Origin: Beta vulgaris subsp. vulgaris
Taxonomy: Eukaryota > Streptophyta > Magnoliopsida > Caryophyllales > Amaranthaceae
Assembly: GCF_026745355.1 (NCBI RefSeq)
Contig: NC_079205.1
Location: forward strand, 4,818,832 to 4,882,831
Direction of reading: 5' to 3'
Length of the DNA stretch: 64,000 bases
The stretch's first letter is position 1. Each line of letters opens with the position of its first letter. The notes below the pieces were generated by a model. That model did not search any database, had not been told where the DNA came from, and saw nothing but the letters and a program-made list of their open reading frames with translations. The position numbers and the translations under genes were made by a program. Positions 34,467 through 46,405 of the stretch are shown here, piece by piece.

Positions 34467-35831
34467 AATTTAAAACTCTACATACAACTAGAAAGTATCA
34501 ATTCACTATATTCACTACTTGTTAATAGAAGTACGTAAGATATGTAGTAGACAAATATTAGACAATTTATGAATAATTAAGAATTACTAACAAATCCAAA
34601 AGATTAACAACACTACATAATAAATACATTCAAAAATATATAGTGAACATATACTAAATATACAGTAAGTCTATTATAATATACTAAACAATCAACTCAG
34701 TTCGATACAACTAAATATACGTGTAATAAATTAATCACTCAATTTATCTAAAGCATGTAACATTAATAACATCACTTCACTAATTATAATGAATAAATTA
34801 AACAAGTTGATGAACAACACCAATACTAAACATGTTCTTTTATCAACAACACTTAACATATTCAATTATCAACAACAACACTTAACATATTTAATTATCA
34901 ACAACAACAACACTTAACATGTTCAATTATTAACAACAAATTCACTTAACAACAACAACAAATTCACTAAACAACAACAACAATACAATTAAAAACAACA
35001 ACAACAAATTCACTTAACAACAACAACAAATTCACTAAACAACAACAATACAATTAAAAACAACAACAACAAATTCACTAAACAACAACAACAATATAAT
35101 TAAAAACAACAACAACAATCATCACACACAATAACAACAACAACTATCAACAACAACTATGAACAACAACTATACATCAAAAATACCAAAAACCCCAATT
35201 AACAACAAGAAATTCAAGCCAAAAATCAACAAAACTAAAGTATAAATTCATACCTTAAACAACTATAGAAGAGAGAGAAAAGGCGGCGGCGGCGGGGCGC
35301 CGGTGATGGGCTTCAACCGTAGAAGAGAGAGAAAGCACCGGCGCCACGTGAAGAGAGAGAGAAAGCAGCGACGATGGGGTTTAGAACGCCACGTGAAGAG
35401 AGAGAAAGCAGCGGCGAGTCTGGCAGCGACGCGAGTCGGGCAGCGGCGCGAGTCCGGTGAGAGTGTCCGGCGACAAGGAGGCAGCGATTCGCCGGCGAAA
35501 TAGGGAGGTTAGGTTTTCGTAGATGAGATTTGGTGAAGGTGTGGTCGAAATATCCTGGGAAGGGTCGAAATGCTTCTTGGTATATCCGCGACATTAGCGT
35601 CCGCTGAGGGACTTTAGCGTCCGCTTAACGGACGCTAATTTGCGTCTGCTACAAAAATGGACGCTAACGTCCCTAAGCGGACGCTAATTTCCGTCTGAAA
35701 AAGAAACGGACGCTAAATGAGACGCTATTTACCGTCTGATGGTAAGTTGGACGGTATTTTGACGTATACCGTCTGTTTTATTAGACGGACGCTAACGTCA
35801 GACGCTATATACGCGGATTCTTGTTGTGACA

Positions 35832-38800
35832 CTTACTGTTCTGAAAACCCAAAGATACAATGTAAGTGGCAAATCGCTGATACCAAGCACGGGGGGGGGG
35901 GGGGCTGCTTGAGACCATAAAGAGACTTTCGAAGAAGACGCACATTTTTAGGCTTGTCAGGATGAACAAACTCGGGGGGGCTGATGCATATAAACCGTTT
36001 CCTGAAGATCACCGTGAAGAAATGCATTCTTCACATCCAACTGATCAATAGACCAGTGGCGAAAAACAGCCAAACTCAACACAGTACGGATAGTAGTAGC
36101 GCGCACCACCGGACTAAATGTCTCACCACAATCCACCCCAACCTCCTGACTCTTACCATTAGCCATTAAACGGGCCTTATATCGTTAAAAAGTACCATCA
36201 GATTTTTCCTTGTGAGTAAAAAGCCATAAGCAACGAACAATATTAGTATCCGCATGACACGGAACCAAATCCCAAGTATGAGTGTCAATCATAGCATTAT
36301 ATTCATCACACATGGCGTTATACCAGTTAGGTCAGCAATGGCACGAAAAGGAGAACTAGGAAGAGGAGAAATGGGAGAAGGCGAGGGAGTGACCAGAGCA
36401 AGGCTAGCATACTTAGAATTGGGTTTGAAGATGCCGGATTGAGACCGAGTACGCATAGAGTGAGCTGGTGGAGGGGTCGGAATAGGAGAAGTGGGCTGCG
36501 GGGAGGGCGGGCCCAGATCAGCAGCAGTGGGCTGCGGTGAAGGTGGGCCTGGATCAGCAGCAGTGGGCTGCGGTGAGGTGGGTCCAGGAGAGAAGGGCCT
36601 TGGAGAGCGGACCAAAGAGGAGGGAGAAGGAGAGGCCTGCTGGCCAGTAGCACGCATAGCCAGAGGCGCGGAAGGCTGGGCCTACGGACTGGGCCCTGTA
36701 GGAGGAGATGAAGTGTTTGGGCTGGGGGGAGGGACGAGTGATTGGGGCGGTGAAGAATAGGAGGTGGAAGATTGGACTCGAAATCTGTGAATAAAAATTC
36801 ATAGTCCGAAAGCTTTGGAGTATATTTAGTGGAAAGCGGAAAGGTGAATTCGTCAAAAATCACATGGCGCGAAATAAGTACTTTATTCGTCGTAATGTTA
36901 AGACACCTATAACCACGATGAGAGGGAGGATAACCAAAAAAAATGCATGGATTAGAGCGGGGGCTCATTTTATGCGGAGAAGTAGAAGACAAGTTAGGAT
37001 AACAAAGGCAACCAAAAGTACGAATGTGATCATATGAAGGCGCTTTGTTAAAGAGAGCATGCACAGGAGTGAGGTTATTAAGAACACTAGTGGGACGAAT
37101 ATTAAGTAAATATGTAGCCATATGCAAAGATTCAACCCAATAGGAAGGAGGGAGAGAAGCATGAAATAGAAGACAACGACAGATATTATTAATGGTCCTA
37201 ATCATACGTTCAGCTTTGCCATTTTGGGGAGACGTATGAGGACAGGAATGTCGCCAAATCATGCCATGGGTGAGAGAGAAAGAAGTAAAAGGATGATTAT
37301 CATATTCACGACCATTATCACATTGGAGGGCTTTAATAGGGAGCCCAAATTGAGGGCGAACATAGGCATGAAAACGAACAATAGTAGGAAACACATCCGA
37401 TTTAGATTTGAGAGGAAACACCCATAAGTAATGTGAATAGTCATCAAGGAAGAGTAAATAATAACGAAAACCAGTATGACTATTAAGAGGATATGTATAT
37501 AAATCAATTTGAAATATATCGAAAGGAGCATAAGTCTTAGTACAAGAAACTGAAAAAGGGAGACGATAATGTTTCTCTAATTGACAACTATGACAAACAG
37601 AGAGACTTTTGCTATTATTACAGTGAATGAAATTATTATTCTGAAGAAAACTAAGAACATGATCTCCAAGATGTCCCAATCTATTATGCCAAACTTTAGA
37701 TGAAAGAGCAGCAAAAACAGTTGGAGAAGAGGATGACAAAGACGAAGAAGATAACGCTGGATAAAGAGGGCCCACACTATTGCGCCTGGTCAAGACTTTC
37801 CCCATCTGTAGGTCCTTCACAGAAAAACCAAAAGGATCAAATTCAACAGAGACACAATTATCAGTAGTGAACTGACGAACATAGATGAGATGATTTTTAA
37901 TGATTTTGGGAGCATAGAGAATATTTTTGAGAGTAATGGGAGGAGTAGTGTGAGGAAGAAAAGATGTGCCTGAACCTTTAACCGGTATTTTAGAACCATC
38001 ACCAACCAATACGTGAGAATTAAAAATGCGCCAATTAACAACAGAAGGATTTATACCTGAATTGTTCATAAGATGAGACGTTGGGCAGCAGCACCTTGTT
38101 GATGACCCCCATGAAACTTCCCTTTAGATTTACCCTTCTGCTTACCATTAGGGTGCCCATACCCAGTCCGGTGGCCATGAAAACCACCACTGGCCGACGG
38201 AATAGACGGCGGGGAAGGACTACTGCTGGCCAAGAGAACTATATCCTACGAAGCCGAACCCGACTCAGACTTTTCGCGACTAACACGATCAAGTTCAAGC
38301 ATAGAACATGCTTTATCAAAACCCGGAAGAGGAGTGGATTGTTGAATAAGAGTTGACACCATACGATAATCTGAAGTTAATTTTCCAACTAATTAAAGAA
38401 CAAGACGCTCCTCAGATATAGGGTGACCTATAGCAGCCAACCTGTGATGATATGGTTTTTAAAGCTTGACAATAATCACCAAGAGAATAAAACTGAGAGA
38501 GATGAATATTACCAAATTTGTTCTCAAGATGCACCACCCGAGTGCCTTTATTATCTTGAAAAATGTTACGAAGACGTTCCCATGTCGTCATCACCGTGGA
38601 TTTGTCATCCAAAATTTTAAGAAGAAGATCGGTGCTGATCGTACCGTATAGCCATTGACACACAACGGCGTCCAACCGACCCTAGAGAGCATCATCGACA
38701 TCAGTGGGCTTGGTTACCGAGTCGATGTGATCCAAGACATTGTAAGCCTTGGCAGTGTTGCGGAATAACGTGGCCCAAGGAGTGTATTGGCCTTTCTCAA

Positions 38801-38903
38801 CGTCCAACACCGCCAAAGGGATCAAAGCCTTGACGTTAGTAACGCTCAAAGCAGGGTGATAGGCATGGCTGGCTGGCGGTGGAGGAGACGCGTCAGGTGC
38901 CAT
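35832..38903 (-). pseudogene. Copia gag-integrase-RT 5' half, with stops and frameshifts
   Basis: From ATG 38903 (MAPDASPPPP) a gag reads to an in-frame TAG at about 38689, then continues (WERLRNIFQDNKGTRVVHLE) to 38412. The zinc-knuckle region (about 38350-38100) is degraded. The integrase is open at 38069-36800, with a WHNRLGH...CHSCQLEKH zinc finger and a catalytic core (IDLYTYP, CDNGREYDN, HTSPQNGKAERM). A frameshift follows in the Pro-rich linker (36657-36289). RT starts near 36310, has a TAA at about 36187, then [19 protein letters not shown] and a frame-disrupting G run (35891-35904, plus strand) before the CACTA insertion. Inactive. Confidence 0.9.
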
Positions 38904-40839
38904 GAAGAGAGATATGGAAAGGTGCAGACTTTGAAGGTGAAGAAGAAAGACACGGCCAAGAAGAAAGGGCATGATACCATGTAATAATATGAGAATATTC
39001 CTTAGGAGGCTTAGTAATCATCTTTACATTATATACCAAAGAGTCATACAACCCTACTTACCATAAACCACTACTTTACATAAGTACACAAGTCTAAATA
39101 GGGAGACTAAATATATTAACATATATGTACACTAATAGTTTTATATCATATAGCGAGTTCAGAATTGAAATAGATAGTGTTATAGAATGTTTAAAATAAA
39201 AACATATTGTTGGGGATAAGGGAATTAAATTGAGAGTATAATTTTCGATGAGCTGCCTTAAGAAATGATAATATGTTTCATTTTTTTTTTTTGAATTATT
39301 ACCTTATTTAGAAAATAAAAAAGTGCCAAGAATTAATAGAGAAGCATAAGTAATAAGGAAGATCCAAAAAGTAAGATAGAGATAATTGCAATTTGCAAAC
39401 GCTAGATTTTCCTTGCCATCGTCCCGCATTTCCTTTAGGAACACCTTGAATAAACAAATGGAGCACTTCACAAGACAATATGAATTACATTAGGAATTAA
39501 GTTATGTTAATATATACAATATAACTATGATTTTAATAATTCACCTTAACAATCTAATCTCTATTATATCTATATATAAGTTCAAAGAAAGTTGAAATAT
39601 TATATAGAGAATGTCAAACCTACCATATCATAAATCAATATTGAATTTTGAGATATAGACTCTAGATCAATATAGACATCTAATTTAAAAAATGTGAGGA
39701 TCTTTCTTTGAGGAAATTATGTGAGATTATTTAAGAGAAAAACATATTTGAATTTCAATATATTTGTCAAAAAATATTCTCTGCACTTTGTTTGCTTTAA
39801 TATACCATAATGCTCTTTAGACTCAAACTTTTATAAATGACCCACAAACGATTTAAGACATTTGTTCCCCACTAAAGTTAGGGTATCTTTGTGTGTTTGA
39901 TGAATATAGATTAATCCATTATAAAACCCACTAAAGCTCTATTCTATTCAATTTGTTTTAAATTATTTCATAAATAATAAGATAAAATAAGATGAGATAA
40001 GATAAGATAAGATAAAATAAGATGTTAGACACACATAATAAATTAGCCTGTAAAATGATAAAATAAGATAAGATAGGATCAAATTAGATAAAATAAGATA
40101 AGGAAAAATAAATTAAATCAAACAGACTCTAAAAGTTTTCGATCAACTAACTCAACTTTTTTTGGTTACATGTCTTATAAATTAGAACTAAGAAGACGTA
40201 TAAGATCTGGAAGGTGGAAAATCTTTGATGCAGTTACTTGAAAACTATAAAACCCACATACATAATTAGATGTTCAAAAGAGTTTAGGTGTAACTGTTAT
40301 ACAATAATTTATTTTATAATGACATATTCACACGTGTAATCGTATTCACCACAAATTTCAAAACCAGATTTATCACCCTCATTTTCATCTTCCCCAACTT
40401 GGTTTTCTTTCTCCTCTTCCATCCCCAATTTCTCTCTCAATAAAACCGCCCTGCAACTCATTGAAGTGGTCCAATAGCGAATTATTGCGAACCAGATTGC
40501 GGAGAAATTAGCAAAGAGATTGAACCATATAGCAAAGAAATTAAACCAGATTGCAATGTAATCAACGAAAATATCGAACCGCAATTTTTGTCGTTTGTTC
40601 TAGAAATGGAACCATGTTGTAAGGAAATCAAGTCCTCCAATTGCGAATGTTCGAAAGAATTCGAACTAAAAACAAACTGAAAAACTCGAAAAAAATAGGT
40701 GAGGAAGAAGCTTACGCACAAACTAGGGATTGCAAGCGTCATGAAGGAGAGAGATATGTGGTGGTCTTGTGGTGATAAAAAAGAAAATTCAGTGGTGGTG
40801 GACGGTGGTGGTTTGCTAGTGCTTTGTGAGCGATGATGT

Positions 40840-41336
40840 CACTAGTAGAAAAAGGACGATTTGCATCAAACCATTTGCGTCGCATGAAAGGCAAAACAAC
40901 GCAAAAACATAATTTGCATCGCATGATATGAAGCGTGCGACACAAAACATCAATGCATAAGCACCAGATACGAGCTATATGCGTCGTACCTTATTGATGT
41001 GCGACGCATATAACTCATGTGCGTCGGACACTGAGGCCCATCCGACGCACATTACTGCATCATGTCTACGTCGTACTTATCTCATGTGCATTGCAAAAGG
41101 CTAATTTGCGTCAGACCTATTGGCCCATCCGATGCAAATTATCCCAAAAGACCCAACTCACTTTTTTTAAACATAGCACCTCTCTCTCTTCTTTTAAATT
41201 CCTCAAACCCTAAAAATACACCCTCAAACCCGTGTCTCTCTCACTCTCTCCCTCAAACCCTCAAACCCTCTCTCTCTCTCACTCTCAAACCCTCTCTCTC
41301 TCTCTCAAAGCTGTGTCTCTCTCACTCACTCTCTCT

Positions 41337-41407
<71 letters not shown>

Positions 41408-42624
41408 TCTCCTTCCCCCACTCAAACCGCCACGCCGCTCCGCTTATCTTTGTGCGCCTCAGGCAAACATTAAAGATCTCGAGTATAATTGCGACGAACA
41501 ACCATTTGAAGATCTCGAGTATCGGCTTCTTCTTCGAGTATAATTTCCGGCGACTTCTTCGATCTTCTTCTTCGAGTATAATTTCTGGCGACTTCTCTCT
41601 CACTTTGACAGGTTCGGTTTTTTTCTTTCAATTTTTCAATTTGATTTTATTTTTGTAGTCTACAATTTTCTGTATTCAGATCTACAATTTCGTTTTTTCT
41701 ATTTTTCATTTTTTAGATCTAATTTTCTGTTTTCTTTTTGGCGTTTATGTAGTCTATTTCGTTTTTAATTTTTTTGGATATAATTTTATGTTTTAATTTG
41801 CGAATTTGAAAATTTATTTTTTCATTTTTAGATCTGAAAAATAAAAACGTTCTAGATTCAGTTCATGCATCTGAAATTTATGGCCTTTTGTGTTTATATT
41901 TTTTATATCTGATTTTTTATTTACTTTTTTTTGGCATTTATCCTAGTCTAGGATTTTCTTTTTAATTCTCTGAAATTCTTATCTTCATTTGCAGATCTAT
42001 GGTTGTTCTTCTCGAAGTAGTCGGAAATTTCGACAGCTGCTCGCTTTTGTCCTCGATTCAGTTTTATTTTTACATTTTTTTTACATTTGCAATGTAATTA
42101 GTTTATATTTAGTTTACATATTTTTGTCTTTCATCCTAAAATTTGTAATACATATTTGACATTATTAATATAAAATAAATACGAGTTTCCAAATTCTTTA
42201 TATTATTAATGTTCCTTTAGTTTAAGAATTAGTATATGAAAAAACAAATATAAAGCTGAGACAAAAAACAACAAAAATATAAAGCTGAAAGTGGACAAAA
42301 TTTAAAAGCATAAGATTCATTTGCGTCGCATGTTGTGTTGTGTGCAACATTGATGAATTTTAAAGGAATTATCATTTGGCTCAGACTGTTTTGTTGGTTT
42401 TAAGAGTTATCTGCGTCGCACCTTGTGTACTGTGCGACGCAAATCACTCATTTGCGTCGCACCATATGCTACGTGCGACGCAAATGGTTAAAATATCTGC
42501 GTCGTTTCTTGATACGACGTAGATCACTTATTGGTCATTTGCGTCGAGACCTGTTCCATCGGACCTATGTTCGACGCAAATATGGGTATCAGGTCCGACG
42601 CAAATCGACGTTTCTCTACTAGTG
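40840..42624. mobile_element. CACTA element in duplication copy A
   Basis: Ends CACTAGTAGAAAAAGGAC and TTTCTCTACTAGTG, with TGT duplicated (40837-40839 and 42625-42627). Copy B has the empty site (GCTATGATGTGGTAGTGC) at about 62070. Subterminal arrays of TTTGCGTCG / CGACGCAAA. Inside is a long (CT)n tract at about 41338-41405. No transposase. Confidence 0.95.
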
Positions 42625-42854
42625 TGTGGTGGTTTTAGTGCGTCGTGAATGGTGGTGTGGTAGTATGGTGGTGTGGCGGTGTTGCTGGTGCACCGTGAGC
42701 GCGCGGGTGGTGCGGTGATGCTGCTGGTGCATCGTTAAGGGTGGGAGGTGGAGTGGTGAGTGGGGATTAGGTTTTGACGGGGAGGAGATAGAGAGAAATT
42801 TTTTCTTTTAATTTACTCGACCCTTAAAAAAAAAAAAAAAAAAAAAAAGAGGTA

Positions 42855-43217
42855 CTTCCTCCGTCCCATAATATCAATCCTACCTTCTTATAAGATGTCC
42901 CAAAATATAGGTTATATTTCTGGTTTCAATCAATAATTATTCTCAAATATCCTTATCAAAATAATTTAATTCCCAAAATGTCATAATTTTAGAACCCAAT
43001 GCACCATTATTAATAAAAAAAGGACCTTTTACCCAATTGAACTTTTCTACACATTAAACCATGCAACATTAAATGTTCAGTATTTATTTTTTTGTTAAAA
43101 AGAAAAAGCAATATAAGTGTTTCCCAATAAAAATGAATTTATTTATCCACAAGATTCCACCCACCTTAATTTTCGTATAAAAACAGAATCATAACTTATA
43201 TTACGAAACGGAAGGAG
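42855..43217. mobile_element. Stowaway MITE in copy A
   Basis: Ends CTTCCTCCGTCCCATAATAT and the degraded inverse (ACGAAACGGAAGGAG), TA at 42853-42854 and 43218-43219. The same element in copy B is at 62286-63957, there split by a LINE. Confidence 0.85.
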
Positions 43218-43219
43218 TA

Positions 43220-43720
43220 ATAATACAAATTTTTTGAACAAACGACGTAAAAGTGACAAATAATGATTTCATTTTTCTTGTAAATGATACAATGTTGGAA
43301 AAATAATATAAGTATGCTGAAAAAAAACATAAAGTGAGTAATAATTAATGATCTATGTATGTATAGTAATGATAAGATATATAAAGAGGTGAAAAATGAT
43401 ACTCAAAATAGGGGATAATGACATGAAATAATTTTAAAAATAATACAAATTTGTTGAAAAATAACAAAGAAATCAGTAATAATTACGTGAATCAAATTTT
43501 TAAAATTGACATGATAAGCTCTAATATGAAATACACAAATAATAACATGATATAATTTTATAACGACATGAAAAAATAATATTATTTCACATATATGACT
43601 ATATGAGGTGTTATTACAAAGTGAATATTAAAAAGTGATCCACTCAATTATAATGATAACAGTAATATTATGGTTATAGCTTAGTCCTTGCTGAGTTGCT
43701 TCACAGATGTATGGACTCAT
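43220..43720. other. AT-rich spacer downstream of knottin gene 5
   Basis: Poly-A/T-rich intergenic DNA and the likely 3' untranslated region of gene 5. No other feature seen. Confidence 0.5.
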
Positions 43721-46297
43721 TCACGTACATATTCCAGCTCCAAGAGGAAGGTTGGGACCAACGATGCAGGTCAATCCACTACAGCATTGATAATTACCGT
43801 AAAACGTGCAAAGTTGAAGTCTCTTTTGACACTCATCTTTTGGTGGTTGTGGTGTCTGACCTGAAGGCGTGCATATTCCAGCACCAATAGGAAGGTGCTC
43901 AATCCACGGTACACAGATTAGGCCTTCGCAACAACTGTATTCACCATATCCTAAACAAACTTCTGTTTCTATCCTACACATGGGAGGTTGCTCATCATTT
44001 TCCAACCCTGGAATTCAAACCAAAATTATTACTCCTCCATTTCATTTTAATCTACACACTTACTGGAATTCAAACCAAAATTATTACTCCTCCGTTTCAT
44101 TTTAATCTAGCTACACACTTACATTTTTTACGCATGCCAATGTAAAACTTTGAGGACATATATCTTTAGTTTTATATGTGTAAAAATTATAAAAAGTACT
44201 CCCTCTGTTTCAAAATATAAGGCATTCATGCTTTACGAAAATTTGCTTTGACTACAAATATCTCTCAAATATGATAAATAAAAATTATAAGAATTATACC
44301 GTTGGATTCGTCTTGAAAAATACTATAATAATATTATTTTTTAAAATTTTCTATCAACATAAATTGAGAGTACTTAACGGTCAAAGTTCGACCTTGAATA
44401 TCGTGTGTGCCTTATATTGTGAAACGAAGGGAGTACATTTTAATAAAATACATTTTATGATGAATCTAACAAGATCCCACATGACTATATTTTCTTCCGC
44501 GTATAAATCACAAATGATGTTCAAAGTGTGTTGAAGCTATGATGTATAACTCACACCACATGTGAGTGTCCCACATTGATTAAATAAGAGAGATGTGTTC
44601 AGTTTATAATGCAAAGGGGTTACTCCCCTTATTGCCATATGGTTTTACGGTGGAACCTCCTTTGTGTTGTGAAGTGGACTCTCTCTCCTTGTGATGGGTG
44701 CGGCCCAGACCCATATTTAACATGGTATCAGAGCCAGGTTCACGACTGGGATCGTTAATTACTTTGGGCCAATTGAAAAAGGGACCTCACATGTGAGGGG
44801 GAGTGTTGAAGCTATGATGTATAACTCACACCACATGTGAGTGTCCCACATTGATTAAATAAGAGAGATGTGTTCACTTTATAATGCAAAGGGGTTACTC
44901 CCCTTATTGCCATATGGTTTTACGGTGGAACCTCCTTTGTGTTGTGAAGTGGACTCTCTCACCTTGTGATGGGTGCGGCCCAGGCCCATATTTAACATGG
45001 TATCAGAGCCAGGTTCACGACTGGGACCGTTAATTACTTTGGGCCAATTGAAAAAGGGACCTCACATGTGAGGGAGAGTGTTGAAGCTATGATGTATAAC
45101 TCACACCACATGTGAGTGTCCCACATTGATTAAATAAGAGAGATGTGTTCACTTTATAATGCAAGGGGTTACTCCCCTTATTGCCATATGGTTTTACGGT
45201 GGAACCTCCTTTGTGTTGTGAAGTGGACTCTCTCTCCTTGTGATGGGTGCGGCCCAGGCCCATATTTAACAAAGTGAAATTTGTGAATAGTGTAAAATAT
45301 CAAAGTATAACAATTAAATTGAAACGGAGAGAGTAGTAATTTTTGTGAATATGAAAAAAGATTAAGGGTGATGTTCATCAGTTTTCTTCGAAGGGGTTTG
45401 GTTGAGGAAAACAACTTCTCTTAAAAAGAAAAATATGTTTTTAACCTTTAGTTTAATTTATAGAGAGTCCCATTGGAGGTAATTACATGTTTTTTTCTTA
45501 ATAGGCATATGACATTGAAACCTGATACCATCTTGTCATACTGGCTCAAATATCATGTAAGATGACTAATTCAAACAAAGTTTAAGTTGATAGTTAATGA
45601 CCTATAATTGATTTTATATTCTGTATGGAAGGATTTCCATAATCTCTATTATATAAGCCAAAGGGGGAGCTATGGTGTCCACCTTTGAAAAGACCTTTTA
45701 ACCCTTCATTCAATAAAAAAACATTACCTATTAAGATTTTGATATATTTCTCGATCATAACCCTTCATAATTTAAAATATGTATATCAAATGAAGTTCAA
45801 AGTAGCTAAAATACACTTTCATAAAAATATGTGTATTAGAAGAAAAAGTTTATGATTGAAGAACAAATTAACATAATTCAAATCAATTATAAAACCAAAG
45901 ACATAAAAATTTTAATTTTACCTAAACTTTGAAATGCAATAACAATATACCAACATCCATTAACAAGTAATAAAAATACCAAGAAAATAACTTCTTCATC
46001 AAGTAATTTTTATATTTTGTATTTATACCACATAATATTTAATTAGAACTAATGATGATTGTAAATTACATCCTTCAAAATTGCATTTAGATAAAATTTA
46101 ATGATAATAGTTAAAGTAATTGACGTTCGCATCGCGTGCAAAAAAGGCTAGTATTATCTTAAATTAAGACATGGAGAATATTTGAAACATATTTTTTTTA
46201 TACTTGCAAGGATAAGAGAAAAACTACCTGATACAATAAGCACCGAAACCGCTATCATGATAACGGACACGAAAGATATGATTGAAGTCTTACCCAT
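43721..46297 (-). CDS. Knottin gene 5: divergent two-module secreted protein
   Basis: On minus, exon 1 is 46297-46228 and exon 2 is 44007-43721, joined across a 2220-nt phase-1 intron (TCAG|GTAGTT, TTCCAG|GGTTGG), giving 118 residues. Residues 1-23 are a signal peptide (MGKTSIISFVSVIMIAVSVL...). Modules at about 34-69 and 83-117 keep C-x6-C-x7-CC-x4-C-x12/13-C. The CGG of the other genes is replaced (CLGYGEYSCC, CTFYGNYQCC) and the PDAGG signature becomes P(I/L)GAG. The linker is longer (13 residues, Pro-rich) than in genes 1-4. The protein ends one residue after the last cysteine. The intron is filled by nested MITEs and a TRIM. Same gene structure and phase as genes 1-4, hence common origin. 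Confidence 0.87.
44199..44433. mobile_element. Nested 235-bp Stowaway MITE in gene 5 intron
   Basis: Ends CTCCCTCTGTTTCAAAATAT and ATATTGTGAAACGAAGGGAG, TA at 44197-44198 and 44434-44435. Same subfamily as 27135-27369. Confidence 0.9.
44530..45271 (+). mobile_element. Tandem TRIM: three LTRs and two internal domains
   Basis: LTRs 44530-44722, 44804-44997 and 45079-45271 (193-194 bp, TGTTGAAGC...TTTAACA) are almost identical. Two 81-bp internal domains separate them, each beginning with TGGTATCAGAGCC (Met-tRNA primer site) and ending with a GTGAGGG(G/A)GAG polypurine tract. The whole is bounded by one 5-bp duplication AAGTG (44525-44529 and 45272-45276). It is a terminal-repeat retrotransposon in miniature with no coding capacity, antisense to gene 5. 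Confidence 0.96.
45277..46227. other. 5' part of gene 5 intron
   Basis: AT-rich, non-coding intron sequence (about 45334-46227). Nothing further recognised. Confidence 0.5.
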
Positions 46298-46360
46298 TTT
46301 GTGTGTTTGAAAAGTAAACAATCTAGATAATTGATGCTATTTCCGTGCACCACCTTACTA

Positions 46361-46370
46361 CTATTTATAG
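46361..46370 (-). promoter_or_regulatory. TATA box of knottin gene 5
   Basis: CTATAAATAG on minus, about 64 bases before the start codon, a spacing like that of genes 1-3. A MITE begins only 35 bp further upstream. Confidence 0.65.
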
Positions 46371-46405
46371 TACTCCGTACTGCGTAGCACACTGTCATTA
46401 AAATA

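Larger units (their letters stand above)
30083..35828. mobile_element. 5.7-kb CACTA (En/Spm) element inside copia RT
   Basis: Ends CACAACAAGAAT and ATTCTTGTTGTG, flanked by ACA (30080-30082 and 35829-35831). Subterminal arrays of TTAGCGTCCG / CGGACGCTAA run to about 30500 on the left and from about 35590 on the right. It encodes TNP1-like and TNP2-like remnants on the minus strand, confirming En/Spm. It also hosts a minisatellite and a hAT element. Bases 34600-35260 are AT-rich with AACAACAAC repeats; 35280-35560 is a GA/GC-rich leader-like zone. Confidence 0.93.
28914..39137 (-). mobile_element. Ty1/copia retrotransposon with short LTRs, split by CACTA
   Basis: LTRs 28914-29063 and 38980-39137 (150 and 158 bp, one small indel) lie inside a 5-bp duplication GTTTT (28909-28913 and 39138-39142). 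On minus the primer-binding site TGGTATCATGC abuts the right LTR, and a GGGGGTG polypurine tract precedes the left LTR. Element ends on minus are TA...CA, not the usual TG...CA. Domain order integrase, then RT, then RNase H, is copia type. A 5.7-kb CACTA element interrupts it. Confidence 0.93.
39343..43260. repeat. Segmental duplication, copy A
   Basis: This block matches 48407-48919 followed by 60783-62516 and 63804-64000. Copy B is interrupted by a LINE, a Stowaway and a 5'-truncated LINE; copy A by the CACTA element at 40840. Features shared by both include an AAGAT-rich pentanucleotide tract (39965-40110 and 60905-61075) and a short frame with many Glu/Ile repeats (about 40480-40640). I find no intact gene. 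Homology continues to the window's right edge, so copy B extends further. Confidence 0.88.
44087..45333. mobile_element. MITE in gene 5 intron carrying two nested elements
   Basis: The ends CTCCTCCGTTTCATTTTAAT (left) and AAATTGAAACGGAGAGAG (right) are inverted and flanked by TA. With nested elements 44199-44433 and 44530-45271 removed, the remainder matches the family at 46406-46664 (CATGTGGGATCTTGTTAGAT in the sense of the gene). Just upstream, about 44010-44110, a stretch starting GGAATTCAAACCAAAATTAT is repeated in tandem. Confidence 0.75.

Noticed and set aside
35303..35594. Arg-rich protein frames in the CACTA right end
   Set aside because: A GA/GC-rich leader-like region with no conserved domain; frames are open on both strands by composition.
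41062..41658. Ser/Leu repeat protein
   Set aside because: Encoded by a (CT)n tract within a CACTA element.
27135..44433. The related 235-bp MITEs in genes 4 and 5 as one insertion older than the gene split
   Set aside because: They lie in different contexts (one alone, one nested in another MITE) and have different flanking sequence, so independent insertion is simpler.
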